From Nitrosarchaeum koreense MY1 (lineage in GTDB: Archaea > Thermoproteota > Nitrososphaeria > Nitrososphaerales > Nitrosopumilaceae): DNA of 64,000 nt. A program made the translations under genes and the position numbers. Location: contig NZ_AFPU01000001.1 in assembly GCF_000220175.1 (NCBI RefSeq), positions 496,001 through 560,000 on the forward strand, read 5' to 3'. Under the pieces are notes generated by a model. It worked only from the letters and a program-made list of their open reading frames with translations, had not been told where the DNA came from and made no database searches. The first letter of the stretch is position 1; each line of letters opens with the position of its first letter. Positions 17,326 through 25,572 of the stretch are shown here, one piece after another.

Positions 17326-18087
17326 CTATCCTTCCGAAGCTGTTTTTCCACCATCTACATTGAGGATGGTTCCGGTAATCCAATTGGCTTCATCTGATGC
17401 TAAGAATAATGCAGCATTTGCTACATCTACAGGTTCTCCTATTCTTGCTAATGGTAGTCTTTCTTCTAAAACTTTTCTTGCTTGAGGTTGATCTAGATAT
17501 GGCTTTATCATTCCAGAGTTAATTATTCCTGGATTTACACAATTACATCTGATATTTTTTCTTGCGTATTCTACTGCAATTGATTTTGTGAACATTGTTA
17601 TTGCAGCTTTAGTTGCTGAATATGCTGCTAGGTGAACCCTTGGTATTGCTCGTTCACTTGAGATTGATCCAATGTTTACAATTACTCCTTTTTTGGTATC
17701 TGACATTTTATTTAACACAGCTTTTGTGATATGAAAAATTCCAAATAAATTAATATCAATTAATTTTCTGATTTCTGAATCTTGCATTTCATGAAAGTGA
17801 ATTGGATCATTGATAGCACCTGCATTATTCACCAAAATATCTATTTTTCCATAGGTGTCCATAATTTGATTAATTGTTTGCATCACTTGTGACTCGTTAG
17901 TTAGATCACATGACATTGATGCTGTGGATTTTTCATGTCCTATCTCTTTTCTTGCTTTTTCTAAGCCTTCTAGATTTCTTGCAATGAGAACTACTTTAGC
18001 TCCTTCTTCAGCAAATCTTTTAGCAATTCCTTTTCCAATATCACTTGAAGCCCCAGTTACAATTGCAACTTTATCTGCAAGTCTCAT
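17326..18087 (-). CDS. Short-chain dehydrogenase/reductase (SDR)
   Basis: This is a 253-residue classical SDR. It has the NAD(P)-binding [14 protein letters not shown], the catalytic Ser in N-I-G-S-I-S, the Y-S-A-T-K catalytic pair, and the C-terminal P-G-I-I-N-S-G and D-G-G-K-T elements. It resembles FabG-type 3-oxoacyl reductases and glucose dehydrogenase-like SDRs; the substrate cannot be told. The gene stops 13 bases after the small membrane-protein gene on the opposite strand. Confidence 0.85.
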   Translation of the reverse strand: MRLADKVAIVTGASSDIGKGIAKRFAEEGAKVVLIARNLEGLEKARKEIGHEKSTASMSCDLTNESQVMQTINQIMDTYGKIDILVNNAGAINDPIHFHEMQDSEIRKLIDINLFGIFHITKAVLNKMSDTKKGVIVNIGSISSERAIPRVHLAAYSATKAAITMFTKSIAVEYARKNIRCNCVNPGIINSGMIKPYLDQPQARKVLEERLPLARIGEPVDVANAALFLASDEANWITGTILNVDGGKTASEG

Positions 18088-18154
18088 ATTGAGATTTTAT
18101 TGTTGTAGCTTATAGAATTTTTGGTAAATTTTAGTCATAATTCTCAATTATTGT

Positions 18155-19072
18155 CTATCGGTCATTTATTTTTCTAATATGTGCTAAGATTCCTGTATAA
18201 TCTATATCTCCAAATCCTTGCGTTAGTGCGTTTTGGTATATCTGCTCGGCTTTTTTAATCATTGGAAGATTAATCCCAAGTGATTTGCTGGTTTTTGTAA
18301 TTGTACTTATGTCTTTTTTCAAATTAGCAAGAGTAAAAGTGGGATTAAACTCATTTTGTATCATTTTGTATGCTTTTTTCTCACTCATCCCTGTTTTAAA
18401 ATACGTTGAATTTAAAATGTCTAGAAATATTTTTGGATTTGCCTTTGAACTTCTTACTAGTGTGATCCCCTCTGAAAGTGCAAGAGCAAGCATTGTAATT
18501 TGTAGATTCATTGCAAGTTTTACTAGATGGGCTGTTCCGGACTCTCCTAAATAAAATATCTTGTTTGCAATTTTCTCAAAAACTTTTTTGAACTTGTTAA
18601 ATGTTTTTTTATCCCCTGATGCCATTAACACCAATTCCCCAATAATTGCTACATTGGGTCCTCCCATAACTGGTGTGTCTAATTTTATTATTTTATGTTC
18701 TAGGAATTTTTTTGTAATTTCTTTTGATTCTATTGGACTTATTGTGCTCATATCTGCCACTGTTAATCCATTATGATTTCCAAATCTAATCCCCTTTTTT
18801 CCAAATGCAATTTTTTTCACTGCATTTGCGTCTTTTACGATTATTATCACTAAATCTGAATTTTCAGCTACTATCTTTGGTGATTCAGCAATTTTAGCAC
18901 CGTGTTTTTTTAATTCATTAGTTTTTTCTTTAGTGCGATTGTAAGCTGTCACGTTGAAACCTGATTTAAGTAAATTTAATCCTACTGCATTTCCAAGAAT
19001 TCCTGTGCCGATAATTCCAATTTTTATATTTCCATTTTTTTTATTATATTTTTTTTTAATGTCTTTCTTCAT
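18155..19072 (-). CDS. 3-hydroxyisobutyrate dehydrogenase-family NAD(P) oxidoreductase
   Basis: The N-terminal Rossmann domain has I-G-I-I-G-T-G-I-L-G-N-A-V-G. The beta-hydroxyacid dehydrogenase signature follows as D-T-P-V-M-G-G-P, and the catalytic Lys lies in H-L-V-K-L-A-M-N-L. The C-terminal helical domain contains L-A-N-L-K-K-D-I. At 305 residues it is the usual size. Candidates are 3-hydroxyisobutyrate, tartronate semialdehyde or glyoxylate/succinic semialdehyde reduction. It overlaps the upstream unknown gene by 17 bases, so translation is likely coupled. Confidence 0.83.
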   Translation of the reverse strand: MKKDIKKKYNKKNGNIKIGIIGTGILGNAVGLNLLKSGFNVTAYNRTKEKTNELKKHGAKIAESPKIVAENSDLVIIIVKDANAVKKIAFGKKGIRFGNHNGLTVADMSTISPIESKEITKKFLEHKIIKLDTPVMGGPNVAIIGELVLMASGDKKTFNKFKKVFEKIANKIFYLGESGTAHLVKLAMNLQITMLALALSEGITLVRSSKANPKIFLDILNSTYFKTGMSEKKAYKMIQNEFNPTFTLANLKKDISTITKTSKSLGINLPMIKKAEQIYQNALTQGFGDIDYTGILAHIRKINDR

Positions 19073-19442
19073 TTTTTATCTCCCACTCTCCTTTTCCAAA
19101 TCTTGATGCTTCAAATTCTATCTGTCCTATTGTTTTTTCATCCTTTCTAATTTTTGCATAATCAAATTTTTTCATTCGAAATATTCTTTCTTTTGGTTTA
19201 TACCCTCCTTCAATCACTTTAATCTTGAATCTTTTACTAGCTTTGTTGATCATTTTTCTTGCAATCTGCACATCTCCAATCCATGAAAACATTTCAAAAT
19301 CTCCAAAGTTTTTTGTGGATACTATGTAGCCATATAGTCTTGCCTCTAATTTAGAACCATTTGCTTTAGCTTGTTCATTTAACCATTTGACTACTTCTTC
19401 CCCATATCCTTTCTCTATTCCAAATGTTTCTGAATCTCCCAT
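19056..19442 (-). CDS. Conserved hypothetical protein, 128 residues
   Basis: I do not recognise this protein. It is charged and soluble, without cysteine clusters or membrane segments, and looks alpha/beta with a basic C-terminal half (K-x-F-D-Y-A-K-I-R-K). It overlaps the start of the 3-hydroxyisobutyrate dehydrogenase-like gene by 17 bases in another frame, as in a coupled operon. The ATG start lies 9 bases from the divergent zinc-finger ORF frame. Confidence 0.6.
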   Translation of the reverse strand: MGDSETFGIEKGYGEEVVKWLNEQAKANGSKLEARLYGYIVSTKNFGDFEMFSWIGDVQIARKMINKASKRFKIKVIEGGYKPKERIFRMKKFDYAKIRKDEKTIGQIEFEASRFGKGEWEIKNEERH

Positions 19443-19517
19443 CTGTGAAAAATGATTATCTTAAACTATTATAATCATTATTGCCCATTTGTTAAACTAA
19501 AATATTGTTCTTTAGGT

Positions 19518-19892
19518 ATGTTTAGTATGCTTACTATTGACTGTAGAGATGTTGAATCTATAAAATCTGAATTGGTGGTATATGTCTCTGATCAGGTTGC
19601 GGCAATACCTACTCTGAAAAACCACGCCTTTATGTTATCTTCATTAAATGATGAAATCATCGATAAAGATATTGTAATAACATCAATCAAAGAGTTTTTG
19701 GGGTCAATCGGTGAAGGGAATAACTTTGCTGTAATTTCTAATAATGATATTATCTCGATCAAGTCAATCTATGGGAAACCAATTGAACGTGATTCACTTC
19801 CTAATTCTGATATGTTTTCATGTACTCATTGCGGTTTTCTTACTAGGTATGAAGTAGAATTGCAAAATCATATGAAATTGCATTACCTATAA
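19518..19892 (+). CDS. C2H2 zinc-finger protein with N-terminal alpha/beta domain
   Basis: About 100 residues of alpha/beta sequence lead to a C-terminal single C2H2 finger: F-S-C-T-H-C-G-F-(n)-Y-E-V-E-L-Q-N-H-M-K-L-H. The spacing C-x2-C-x12-H-x3-H is that of DNA- or RNA-binding fingers. I chose ATG 19518 (AGGT just before it); a start at 19452 would add an unlikely Tyr/Cys-rich stretch, and ATG 19530 is also possible. It is followed by a second small C2H2 gene, and single-finger regulators of this kind are common in thaumarchaea. Function unknown. Confidence 0.6.
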   Translation: MFSMLTIDCRDVESIKSELVVYVSDQVAAIPTLKNHAFMLSSLNDEIIDKDIVITSIKEFLGSIGEGNNFAVISNNDIISIKSIYGKPIERDSLPNSDMFSCTHCGFLTRYEVELQNHMKLHYL

Positions 19893-19960
19893 TCCATTAT
19901 TTTTATGATAGGCATTATTTTAAAAAACATCCTATTTTATTTGAAATATTCCCTCAAAAT

Positions 19961-19990
19961 AATCGTAAATGCGATTTTCATTTTACGATT
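19961..19990. promoter_or_regulatory. Inverted repeat upstream of the 20032 zinc-finger gene
   Basis: AATCGTAAA (19961-19969) and TTTACGATT (19982-19990) are perfect reverse complements, and the match continues inward as AATCGTAAATG against CATTTTACGATT with one extra T. It sits just upstream of a second dyad that overlaps the TATA box. It could be an operator or a weak terminator for the preceding gene, whose stop is about 70 bases upstream. Confidence 0.4.
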
Positions 19991-19997
19991 TTTAACA

Positions 19998-20014
19998 AGA
20001 TCTTTATAAGATCT
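19998..20014 (+). promoter_or_regulatory. TATA box embedded in an inverted repeat
   Basis: AGATCTT-TAT-AAGATCT is a perfect dyad of 7-base arms around three bases. Its centre forms TTTATAAG (20003-20010), a strong archaeal TATA box 22 bases before the GTG at 20032, giving a leaderless or nearly leaderless transcript. A protein bound to the dyad would compete directly with TBP. The dyad and TATA are seen; the repression role is inferred. Confidence 0.5.
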
Positions 20015-20031
20015 GATTATAAAAAGTACAT

Positions 20032-20232
20032 GTGGTAGATTTTTCTTCTAAAAATAACATTGCAAAAGTTTACTGTGTAAAATGCGATATGATCTTTAAT
20101 TCTAGAAAAACCTTTGAAAAACATCTAGTGAGACACTCGTCACTTGTTCAATGTGAAATCTGCCCCATTGATATTGCGATTTCAAAATTTGTAAACATAT
20201 TCAAGAAAAAATTCTCACACAATCTGGAATAA
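20032..20232 (+). CDS. Small C2H2 zinc-finger protein
   Basis: The 66-residue protein has one classical finger, Y-C-V-K-C-D-M-I-F-(n)-F-E-K-H-L-V-R-H, followed by a C-x2-C (CEIC) and a basic, amphipathic C-terminal helix. Its promoter is unusual, with two inverted repeats, one over the TATA box, so autoregulation by this protein is an attractive guess. The gene begins with GTG. Confidence 0.65.
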   Translation: MVDFSSKNNIAKVYCVKCDMIFNSRKTFEKHLVRHSSLVQCEICPIDIAISKFVNIFKKKFSHNLE

Positions 20233-20264
20233 GTTTTTTAAACAAATTTTTAATACACATTACT

Positions 20265-20927
20265 ATGGCTAAAAAAGGAATTTTGTTTGGTATTATAGTA
20301 TCTATAATTGCTGTTGGTGTGATTCTAATCTATTCTACGTCTTCAGTTGAAACTGCAAATACCGATGTACGACTACATGGTACTATCTCTACTACTACTG
20401 GCTCGCCTATTATTGGGTCCCCGTCTGCACCAATCACTATTGTTGAATTTGGTGACTATCAATGTCATCAATGTTATAACTGGTTTCATAATACAAAACC
20501 CTCTATTTTTCAAAATTATGTTGATACTGGAAAAGTTAATCTGGTTTTTGTTGATCTTGCTTTTTTGGGTAGGGATTCGCCAAAAGCAGCTCAAGCATCA
20601 TATTGTGCAGAGGACCAGGGAAAATATTGGGAATATCATAATCAACTATACATTTCTCAAGAATCAAAAATAGATAATGGATGGGCAAACTCTGAACGCT
20701 TAAAATCATTTGCATTTAGTTTAGGTCTTGATCCAGAATTGTTTGATAGTTGTCTTGATTCAGGAAAATACGCCAAAAGGGTTCAATCTAATATTGTCGA
20801 GGCAAAAAAATTTGGTGTGAGTGGAACGCCTACATTTTTCATCATTGGTCCTAATGGACAACAAGAAAAGCTAGTTGGTGCACAACCTTACTCTGTTTTT
20901 ACACAAGTGTTGGATTCAATGATTTAG
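20265..20927 (+). CDS. DsbA-family thiol:disulfide oxidoreductase, membrane-anchored
   Basis: The 220-residue protein has an N-terminal hydrophobic anchor (residues 5-24) and a thioredoxin-fold DsbA/DSBA-like domain outside. The active site is C67-H-Q-C70 in E-F-G-D-Y-Q-C-H-Q-C, and the cis-Pro loop is V-S-G-T-P-T-F-F-I. It should form or isomerise disulfides in exported proteins. The stop is one base before the start of a four-helix membrane protein gene, implying a functional pair. Confidence 0.85.
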   Translation: MAKKGILFGIIVSIIAVGVILIYSTSSVETANTDVRLHGTISTTTGSPIIGSPSAPITIVEFGDYQCHQCYNWFHNTKPSIFQNYVDTGKVNLVFVDLAFLGRDSPKAAQASYCAEDQGKYWEYHNQLYISQESKIDNGWANSERLKSFAFSLGLDPELFDSCLDSGKYAKRVQSNIVEAKKFGVSGTPTFFIIGPNGQQEKLVGAQPYSVFTQVLDSMI

Positions 20928-20928
20928 C

Positions 20929-21405
20929 ATGACACATGCACTAAAGTTTGTTTTTTCAAACTATGCATATCTTGTTTTAGCATCTGTGCTTTTTATAACG
21001 ATGCTTTTTGGTTTATTGTTTCTTTCAGAGTATATTTTTTTAGAGCCTTATCTAATTGGGCATATTGCACCTGGAATGGAACTAGGATTTACTTTGATTG
21101 TAATCCTTACCATGTTGTCTGCAGTGGTAATTCCTATGAATATTTACAGAATCAATATTTTGAAAAAATCTAAAAGAAAAGTTACTGGTAGTGTTTTTGG
21201 TTCATTTGTTGGTTCTGTTGCTGGCGTCTGTAGTTGTGGTCCAATTGGGTTTGCAGTCTTCTCAACATTTGGTTCTGTAGGTGCAACTGGGCTTGCATTT
21301 CTTACAAATTACGAACTTCCAATAAGGATTGCTGCAATAGCATTGTTGGCAGTTACTTATTTCACTACTGTAAAATCACTAAAAATTGAGTGTAAAATCA
21401 TTTAA
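20929..21405 (+). CDS. Four-helix membrane protein paired with DsbA
   Basis: I do not recognise a named family. The 158 residues hold four hydrophobic segments. The third contains the conserved-looking G-V-C-S-C-G-P-I-G-F, a C-x-C next to Gly-Pro reminiscent of the membrane cysteine-proline motifs of CcdA/DsbD-type thiol carriers, though the protein is shorter. One base separates it from the DsbA gene. I infer a membrane redox partner that reoxidises or reduces the DsbA protein; this is speculative. Confidence 0.6.
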   Translation: MTHALKFVFSNYAYLVLASVLFITMLFGLLFLSEYIFLEPYLIGHIAPGMELGFTLIVILTMLSAVVIPMNIYRINILKKSKRKVTGSVFGSFVGSVAGVCSCGPIGFAVFSTFGSVGATGLAFLTNYELPIRIAAIALLAVTYFTTVKSLKIECKII

Positions 21406-21444
21406 AATTCCAAAATCATATCTTTTTACTTAATATTTTTCATT

Positions 21445-21579
21445 ATGAATTCATTCGTTAATATGGATGTACAAAAAATCCAATACATGTTGAATGTTAA
21501 AGTTGGATTGAGTTTCTTTGTTCCATTTGCAATATTGGCAGTAATGATTGCTATGGATACTTATCATTCTATTCAGTAG
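21445..21579 (+). CDS. 44-residue single-span membrane microprotein
   Basis: From ATG 21445 the frame gives MNSFVNMDVQKIQYMLNVKV followed by one hydrophobic helix (GLSFFVPFAILAVMIAM) and a short polar tail. It lies 39 bases downstream of the DsbA-partner gene on the same strand and may belong to that unit. No function assigned. Confidence 0.5.
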   Translation: MNSFVNMDVQKIQYMLNVKVGLSFFVPFAILAVMIAMDTYHSIQ

Positions 21580-21797
21580 ACCTTGAAATATTTTTTTAAA
21601 ATTTATTTATAGAAAAATCTACTCTAATGACTTTGCTATATATATGATGAATTTTAACTAAATAATGAAGTTATCATATCATAAATTGTACCGAATATTG
21701 AACTTAGTGCATTTGTCATTTCTTATATTTGCAAAATTTAGATTTAAGCTTGAAGCTTAGAATAATTTACTAAATTTTATTCTGTTTATCTATTATG

Positions 21798-21902
21798 TCA
21801 TGTACTGTCTAAAATTGCATTTACCTCCTTTCTGTGCTCATTGCAGTACGGTGGACTTTTTTTACATTCTGGGCAGTTTAGATATTTTCTAAAATCAATC
21901 AT
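21798..21902 (-). CDS. 34-residue zinc-binding microprotein
   Basis: The reverse strand encodes MIDFRKYLNCPECKK, then PPYCNEHRK and a short tail. Two C-x2-C/C-x3-H pairs give one likely zinc site. It sits in the 577-base gap 21580-22156, which otherwise holds only AT-rich sequence and a doubtful 25-codon frame near its right end. Confidence 0.45.
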   Translation of the reverse strand: MIDFRKYLNCPECKKSPPYCNEHRKEVNAILDST

Positions 21903-22077
21903 GGACTTGCTTTGATTATAACTTAAAAGATCTTACGTATGAATTATCAGTGTTTGTAAATACTCGATCAGTCTTTCAAATTGATTTATTATGATTATCA
22001 ATTTGTTTAAAAGATACACTAAAAGGGCAAATTTTTAAAACCTTGAACTCTATTTTGTAGAAAAATCTAGGATTTTT

Positions 22078-22155
22078 GTGTCTATAATATATGTCCCAAT
22101 TAGACCTGGTAGAAGAAATTCTGAATATGATGAATTAGATGACACTGATGAGTAA
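22078..22155 (+). CDS. Possible 25-residue peptide
   Basis: GTG 22078 opens a frame with VSIIYVPIRPGRRNSEYDEL and an acidic end, stopping 2 bases before the stop of the convergent BtuF-like gene. A TATA-like ATTTTTAAAA lies about 40 bases upstream. It is too short for certainty, and the frame may be chance. Confidence 0.25.
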   Translation: MSIIYVPIRPGRRNSEYDELDDTDE

Positions 22156-22156
22156 T

Positions 22157-23080
22157 CTATTTTATCTGTAAAAATGAATTCTCAGGCACATTTAAGTTCA
22201 AAAAAGTATTTGGTTGAATAATTTTTGCTAATATCTCTAGCCCTATTATTGTTCTAATGCTTGGTTTGCTGAAATATGAGTTTGCATCTACTGCAAACAC
22301 TTTTCCGTTTCTAATTGCTCTTAAGGAATTCCATGATTTATTGTTCTTCAATGTTTTGTTGTATTCTGATATTGTACGATATATGTCAAAACCACATGGC
22401 ATCATGATAATAATATCTGGATCTGATTTTGTGATCTCATCAATGTCTATCTTTCTTGAACGTTCTCCGTCTTTGCTTATCATATTTTCTCCACCTGCAT
22501 CATTGATCATTCCTGGTATCCAATGACCTGATGTAAAAAACGGTTCAATCCATTCTAGTGCAAGAACTTTTTGTTTTGTTGTTGGAGTGTGTTTTTTTAT
22601 ATATTCTATTCTACTTGTAAGTGATTCTGTGATTTTCATTGCATTATTTTCTTTTTTTATTACTCGACCAATTTCATTTACTGATTTAACAATTTCATCT
22701 AAATTATGTGGATTCATCGAATGGATCATTGGCGTGTTTTGTAAAATTTGAATTGCCTTGTTGACTTGATTATTATGTGCAGCACATGCCTCACATGTTT
22801 CTTGAGTTATTATTAGATCTGGATTTGCTTCTATCATGTTTTTTTCATTTAATACAAAAATCTCTTTTCCTTCACTCAGTAACTGACATGTTTTTGTATC
22901 TATTTCATTACTTGATAGTTCTTCTGAATTTATTACTGAACTAATTACTTGCAATTTTGTTTTTGCATTTTCAGGATATTTGCATTCATGAGTAACTCCA
23001 AATAGAATATCGTCTGCCTCAAGCTCATATAGTAATTCTGTGGCGCTGGGTAGAAAAGAGACTATTCTCTTTACTGACAT
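22157..23080 (-). CDS. BtuF-like cobalamin/Fe-siderophore binding-protein fold (no signal peptide)
   Basis: The 307-residue protein starts R-I-V-S-F-L-P-S-A-T-E-L-L-Y-E-L, the typical beginning of BtuF/FhuD helical-backbone metal receptors. It contains D-L-I-I-T-Q-E-T-C-E-A-C, W-I-P-G-M-I-N-D-A-G-G and S-D-P-D-I-I-I-M-M-P-C-G. It lacks a signal peptide or lipobox, which is odd for an ABC binding protein, so it may act inside the cell, for example as a corrinoid-binding protein. No permease or ATPase is adjacent. Divergent from the nre gene. Confidence 0.75.
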   Translation of the reverse strand: MSVKRIVSFLPSATELLYELEADDILFGVTHECKYPENAKTKLQVISSVINSEELSSNEIDTKTCQLLSEGKEIFVLNEKNMIEANPDLIITQETCEACAAHNNQVNKAIQILQNTPMIHSMNPHNLDEIVKSVNEIGRVIKKENNAMKITESLTSRIEYIKKHTPTTKQKVLALEWIEPFFTSGHWIPGMINDAGGENMISKDGERSRKIDIDEITKSDPDIIIMMPCGFDIYRTISEYNKTLKNNKSWNSLRAIRNGKVFAVDANSYFSKPSIRTIIGLEILAKIIQPNTFLNLNVPENSFLQIK

Positions 23081-23179
23081 ACTTTATGTCATAATTTGTT
23101 CTTTAAACATCATACGTTAAGCCATCGTCAGCTATGTTGATTAGGCAACTTAATAGGCACATTTTAGGCATAATTTTCA

Positions 23180-24337
23180 TTGTCTTCTAACTCTCAGGAT
23201 ATTCGAAGAGCAATTCTAGCAAAATGGCATGAGAATTTATCAAAATATGGAAATTTATTTTCTTCAGATTCTATTAGTGGAACTAGTCCTCCATCGGTAT
23301 TTGTAGGATCATATAATTATCCAAAGGTTTTCGTTGGACCCATGGTTCCACCAATACATGGTAATACAAGTATCCTTGATAGTCCTGAAAAATGGAAAGG
23401 TAAATCCCTTGAAGATATTGTCAATTTTAGATTAAATTTAATTCGTGGAATACAAAAAATTTCAATAGATCAAACAGACGGTCGTTATATAGAAAACTTG
23501 CAAGAAATTACAATGTCTTCTAAACCTACTGATTCTGATTTACAATTCACTAAAACCACATCTGCAAGTGTCTCACTTGATGGTGAGAGTGCTCCGTTTG
23601 GGCCTGTAGGTGAAATCAAATCTGCAAAATTTTATGACACAAGTGCAACAAAGTCTATCGAAAAAATCTATTATGATAAAGATCTTAATGCGCAAGATGC
23701 GGTCCTAAATTTGTACAACTCTGGCATTGATATTTCTAAAATCCAAAAATGTTTTAGTATTGGTATGCTGGGACAAAAAAGAAAACTCGTCCCTACTAAA
23801 TGGAGCATCACTGCAACAGATGATATAATATCTAAATCTCTTGTCAAAGACATTTTGGATTATCCATTAATTGATTCGTATAGAATTTTTACCTATGCCC
23901 ATCTTGGAAATTTATTTTCTGTAATTTTATTTCCTCATAGGTGGATCTATGAAATGATTGAGGCGTGGTATTCTAATGGTATTTTGGGATTTGGTTATGA
24001 TTTTGAGGATGCACGTGGAATTAATCACCCACCTACAATAGCTGGTGCATATTTTGCAGCTAAATTAGGTGTATTAGAATATCTTGTAAAAAATAAAATT
24101 CAGGCCGGAGTTATAATACTGCGTGAAATTAGACCTGAATATGCCATTCCAGTAGGTGTATGGCAGGTAAGAGAAGGGATTCGTTCTGCAATGAGTCATC
24201 CTCCTCTATTTGGTGATTCTCTTGATGACGCACTTGTATTGGCTTCAAATAAAACTAGTATTAGTAAACTGGAATGGATCTCAAAAGGCAATATTGTGAA
24301 ACTAATTCGTCAAAAAACAATTGCTGATTTTTTCTAA
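23180..24337 (+). CDS. nre: Archaeal DNA repair protein Nre, with C-terminal PIP motif
   Basis: Nre proteins (formerly DUF650/DUF651) act in archaeal DNA damage tolerance and bind PCNA. The 385-residue protein shows S-P-P-S-V-F-V-G-S-Y-N-Y-P-K-V-F-V-G-P near the start, L-D-G-E-S-A-P-F-G-P, and F-G-Y-D-F-E-D-A-R-G-I-N-H-P-P in the C-terminal domain. The last residues, Q-K-T-I-A-D-F-F, fit the PCNA-interacting pattern Q-x-x-I-x-x-F-F. TTG start; divergent from the BtuF-like gene. Confidence 0.88.
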   Translation: MSSNSQDIRRAILAKWHENLSKYGNLFSSDSISGTSPPSVFVGSYNYPKVFVGPMVPPIHGNTSILDSPEKWKGKSLEDIVNFRLNLIRGIQKISIDQTDGRYIENLQEITMSSKPTDSDLQFTKTTSASVSLDGESAPFGPVGEIKSAKFYDTSATKSIEKIYYDKDLNAQDAVLNLYNSGIDISKIQKCFSIGMLGQKRKLVPTKWSITATDDIISKSLVKDILDYPLIDSYRIFTYAHLGNLFSVILFPHRWIYEMIEAWYSNGILGFGYDFEDARGINHPPTIAGAYFAAKLGVLEYLVKNKIQAGVIILREIRPEYAIPVGVWQVREGIRSAMSHPPLFGDSLDDALVLASNKTSISKLEWISKGNIVKLIRQKTIADFF

Positions 24338-24433
24338 TTGGTTTTCTACTAAAAAACCACACCTAAATTTTCTAATTCTGGTCTTTTTGGAACATTACAT
24401 CCTATTTCTAAAGTAGTTTTTATCCAAAAAATT

Positions 24434-24583
24434 ATGATGGATACTCTAAGATGTGTTAAATGTAGTAAAACCATACCAAAAACTGCTAATTATACAATAA
24501 CTGTGTTTTTAGTCAAGGGTAAATTGTCTGATCCATTTTATGAGCATCTTTGTTGTCCTGAGAAATTATCTATTACATGTTAA
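24434..24583 (+). CDS. 49-residue zinc-binding microprotein
   Basis: From ATG 24434 the frame reads MMDTLRCVKCSKTIPKTANY, then a beta-rich middle, H-L-C-C-P and a final cysteine. Cys-pair plus His-Cys-Cys could bind one zinc ion. A second ATG follows immediately. Independent small gene between nre and the exosortase-like gene; function unknown. Confidence 0.5.
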   Translation: MMDTLRCVKCSKTIPKTANYTITVFLVKGKLSDPFYEHLCCPEKLSITC

Positions 24584-24627
24584 TGTAATCTTGATCTATT
24601 TATTGACCATTTTTTAATTCAATTTTA

Positions 24628-25572
24628 GTGCAAAATAAGAATTTGTTAATTGGAATTGCCATTATTGCTAGTCCAATTGTTTTTGCCATTATTGCATTTC
24701 CTGATAGCTTTAGTCTAAGTTGGAATCAAGGTCGAGGTGGATTTATTTTTGCACTAGTATTTATTGTTGCAGAATTAATTGGTCTAAAAATTATTATTTC
24801 TAAAAAAAGATTACTATCTGTAATTCCAATAGCTGGTGTTGTAATCGTATATCTTGTAGGATTAGAATATGGACTAAGAGATTTTATTTTATCTGGTGAA
24901 GAATTGTTTAATGTCCAACTAATTTATTCTTGGACATGGATGTGGGATTTTATCATCATGAGCATTTTTGTTGTAGTTGCACTGAGTATATTTTTTGGTA
25001 AACGTTGGATTCGAATTGCTCCTGCAGGTCCCATATTTCTTGCTGGCAGTGCAATAATTCTTTCACTGGATGCATTTTTTCCATATGACTCACTTGGTCC
25101 ATTACAATATGTTGTACCTTATTTGGTTCAAACCAATGTTTGGCTGATAAATGTCCTTGATTTAGGAACTGCTACTGCTCGAGATAACATTATGTTCTTA
25201 AAAGGTGATTTTGGACCGATGGTACTTCAAGTATTTTGGCCATCTGCTGGCGTACACAGTGTAATTATCTATTCATTGGTAATGGGGGCATTTCTGCTAA
25301 AAATGAATATTCATAGAAATAGGAAATTGATTTACTTTAGTATAGGAATTGCAGGTACTATAGGTGTAAACATGATTAGGATTTTTTCTCTATCATGGTA
25401 TGCACTCAAAGTTACTACTGATGCTAAACAATGGGAAGAATTCCATTCAGTTGCAGGTGAGATCATGTTTTTGCCTTGGTTGTTTGTATTTTTACTGATA
25501 GTAATTATAATAGAAACAAGAAGACTAAAAAAATCAGAATCTGAAGGAAAAATCAATCCTAAAAATAATTAG
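24628..25572 (+). CDS. Thaumarchaeosortase (exosortase/archaeosortase superfamily)
   Basis: This 314-residue protein spans the membrane about eight times. It carries the exosortase-type catalytic layout: W-P-S-A-G-V-H-S (S206 where exosortases have the nucleophilic Cys), N-M-I-R-I-F (R251) and W-E-E-F-H-S-V-A-G (H273). In bacterial and halophile relatives this enzyme cleaves C-terminal sorting tails of exported proteins and attaches them to lipid. As I recall, the thaumarchaeal branch has Ser for Cys, as here. TTG/GTG-type start. Its stop overlaps the end of the Pol IV gene by 14 bases (convergent). Confidence 0.8.
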   Translation: MQNKNLLIGIAIIASPIVFAIIAFPDSFSLSWNQGRGGFIFALVFIVAELIGLKIIISKKRLLSVIPIAGVVIVYLVGLEYGLRDFILSGEELFNVQLIYSWTWMWDFIIMSIFVVVALSIFFGKRWIRIAPAGPIFLAGSAIILSLDAFFPYDSLGPLQYVVPYLVQTNVWLINVLDLGTATARDNIMFLKGDFGPMVLQVFWPSAGVHSVIIYSLVMGAFLLKMNIHRNRKLIYFSIGIAGTIGVNMIRIFSLSWYALKVTTDAKQWEEFHSVAGEIMFLPWLFVFLLIVIIIETRRLKKSESEGKINPKNN

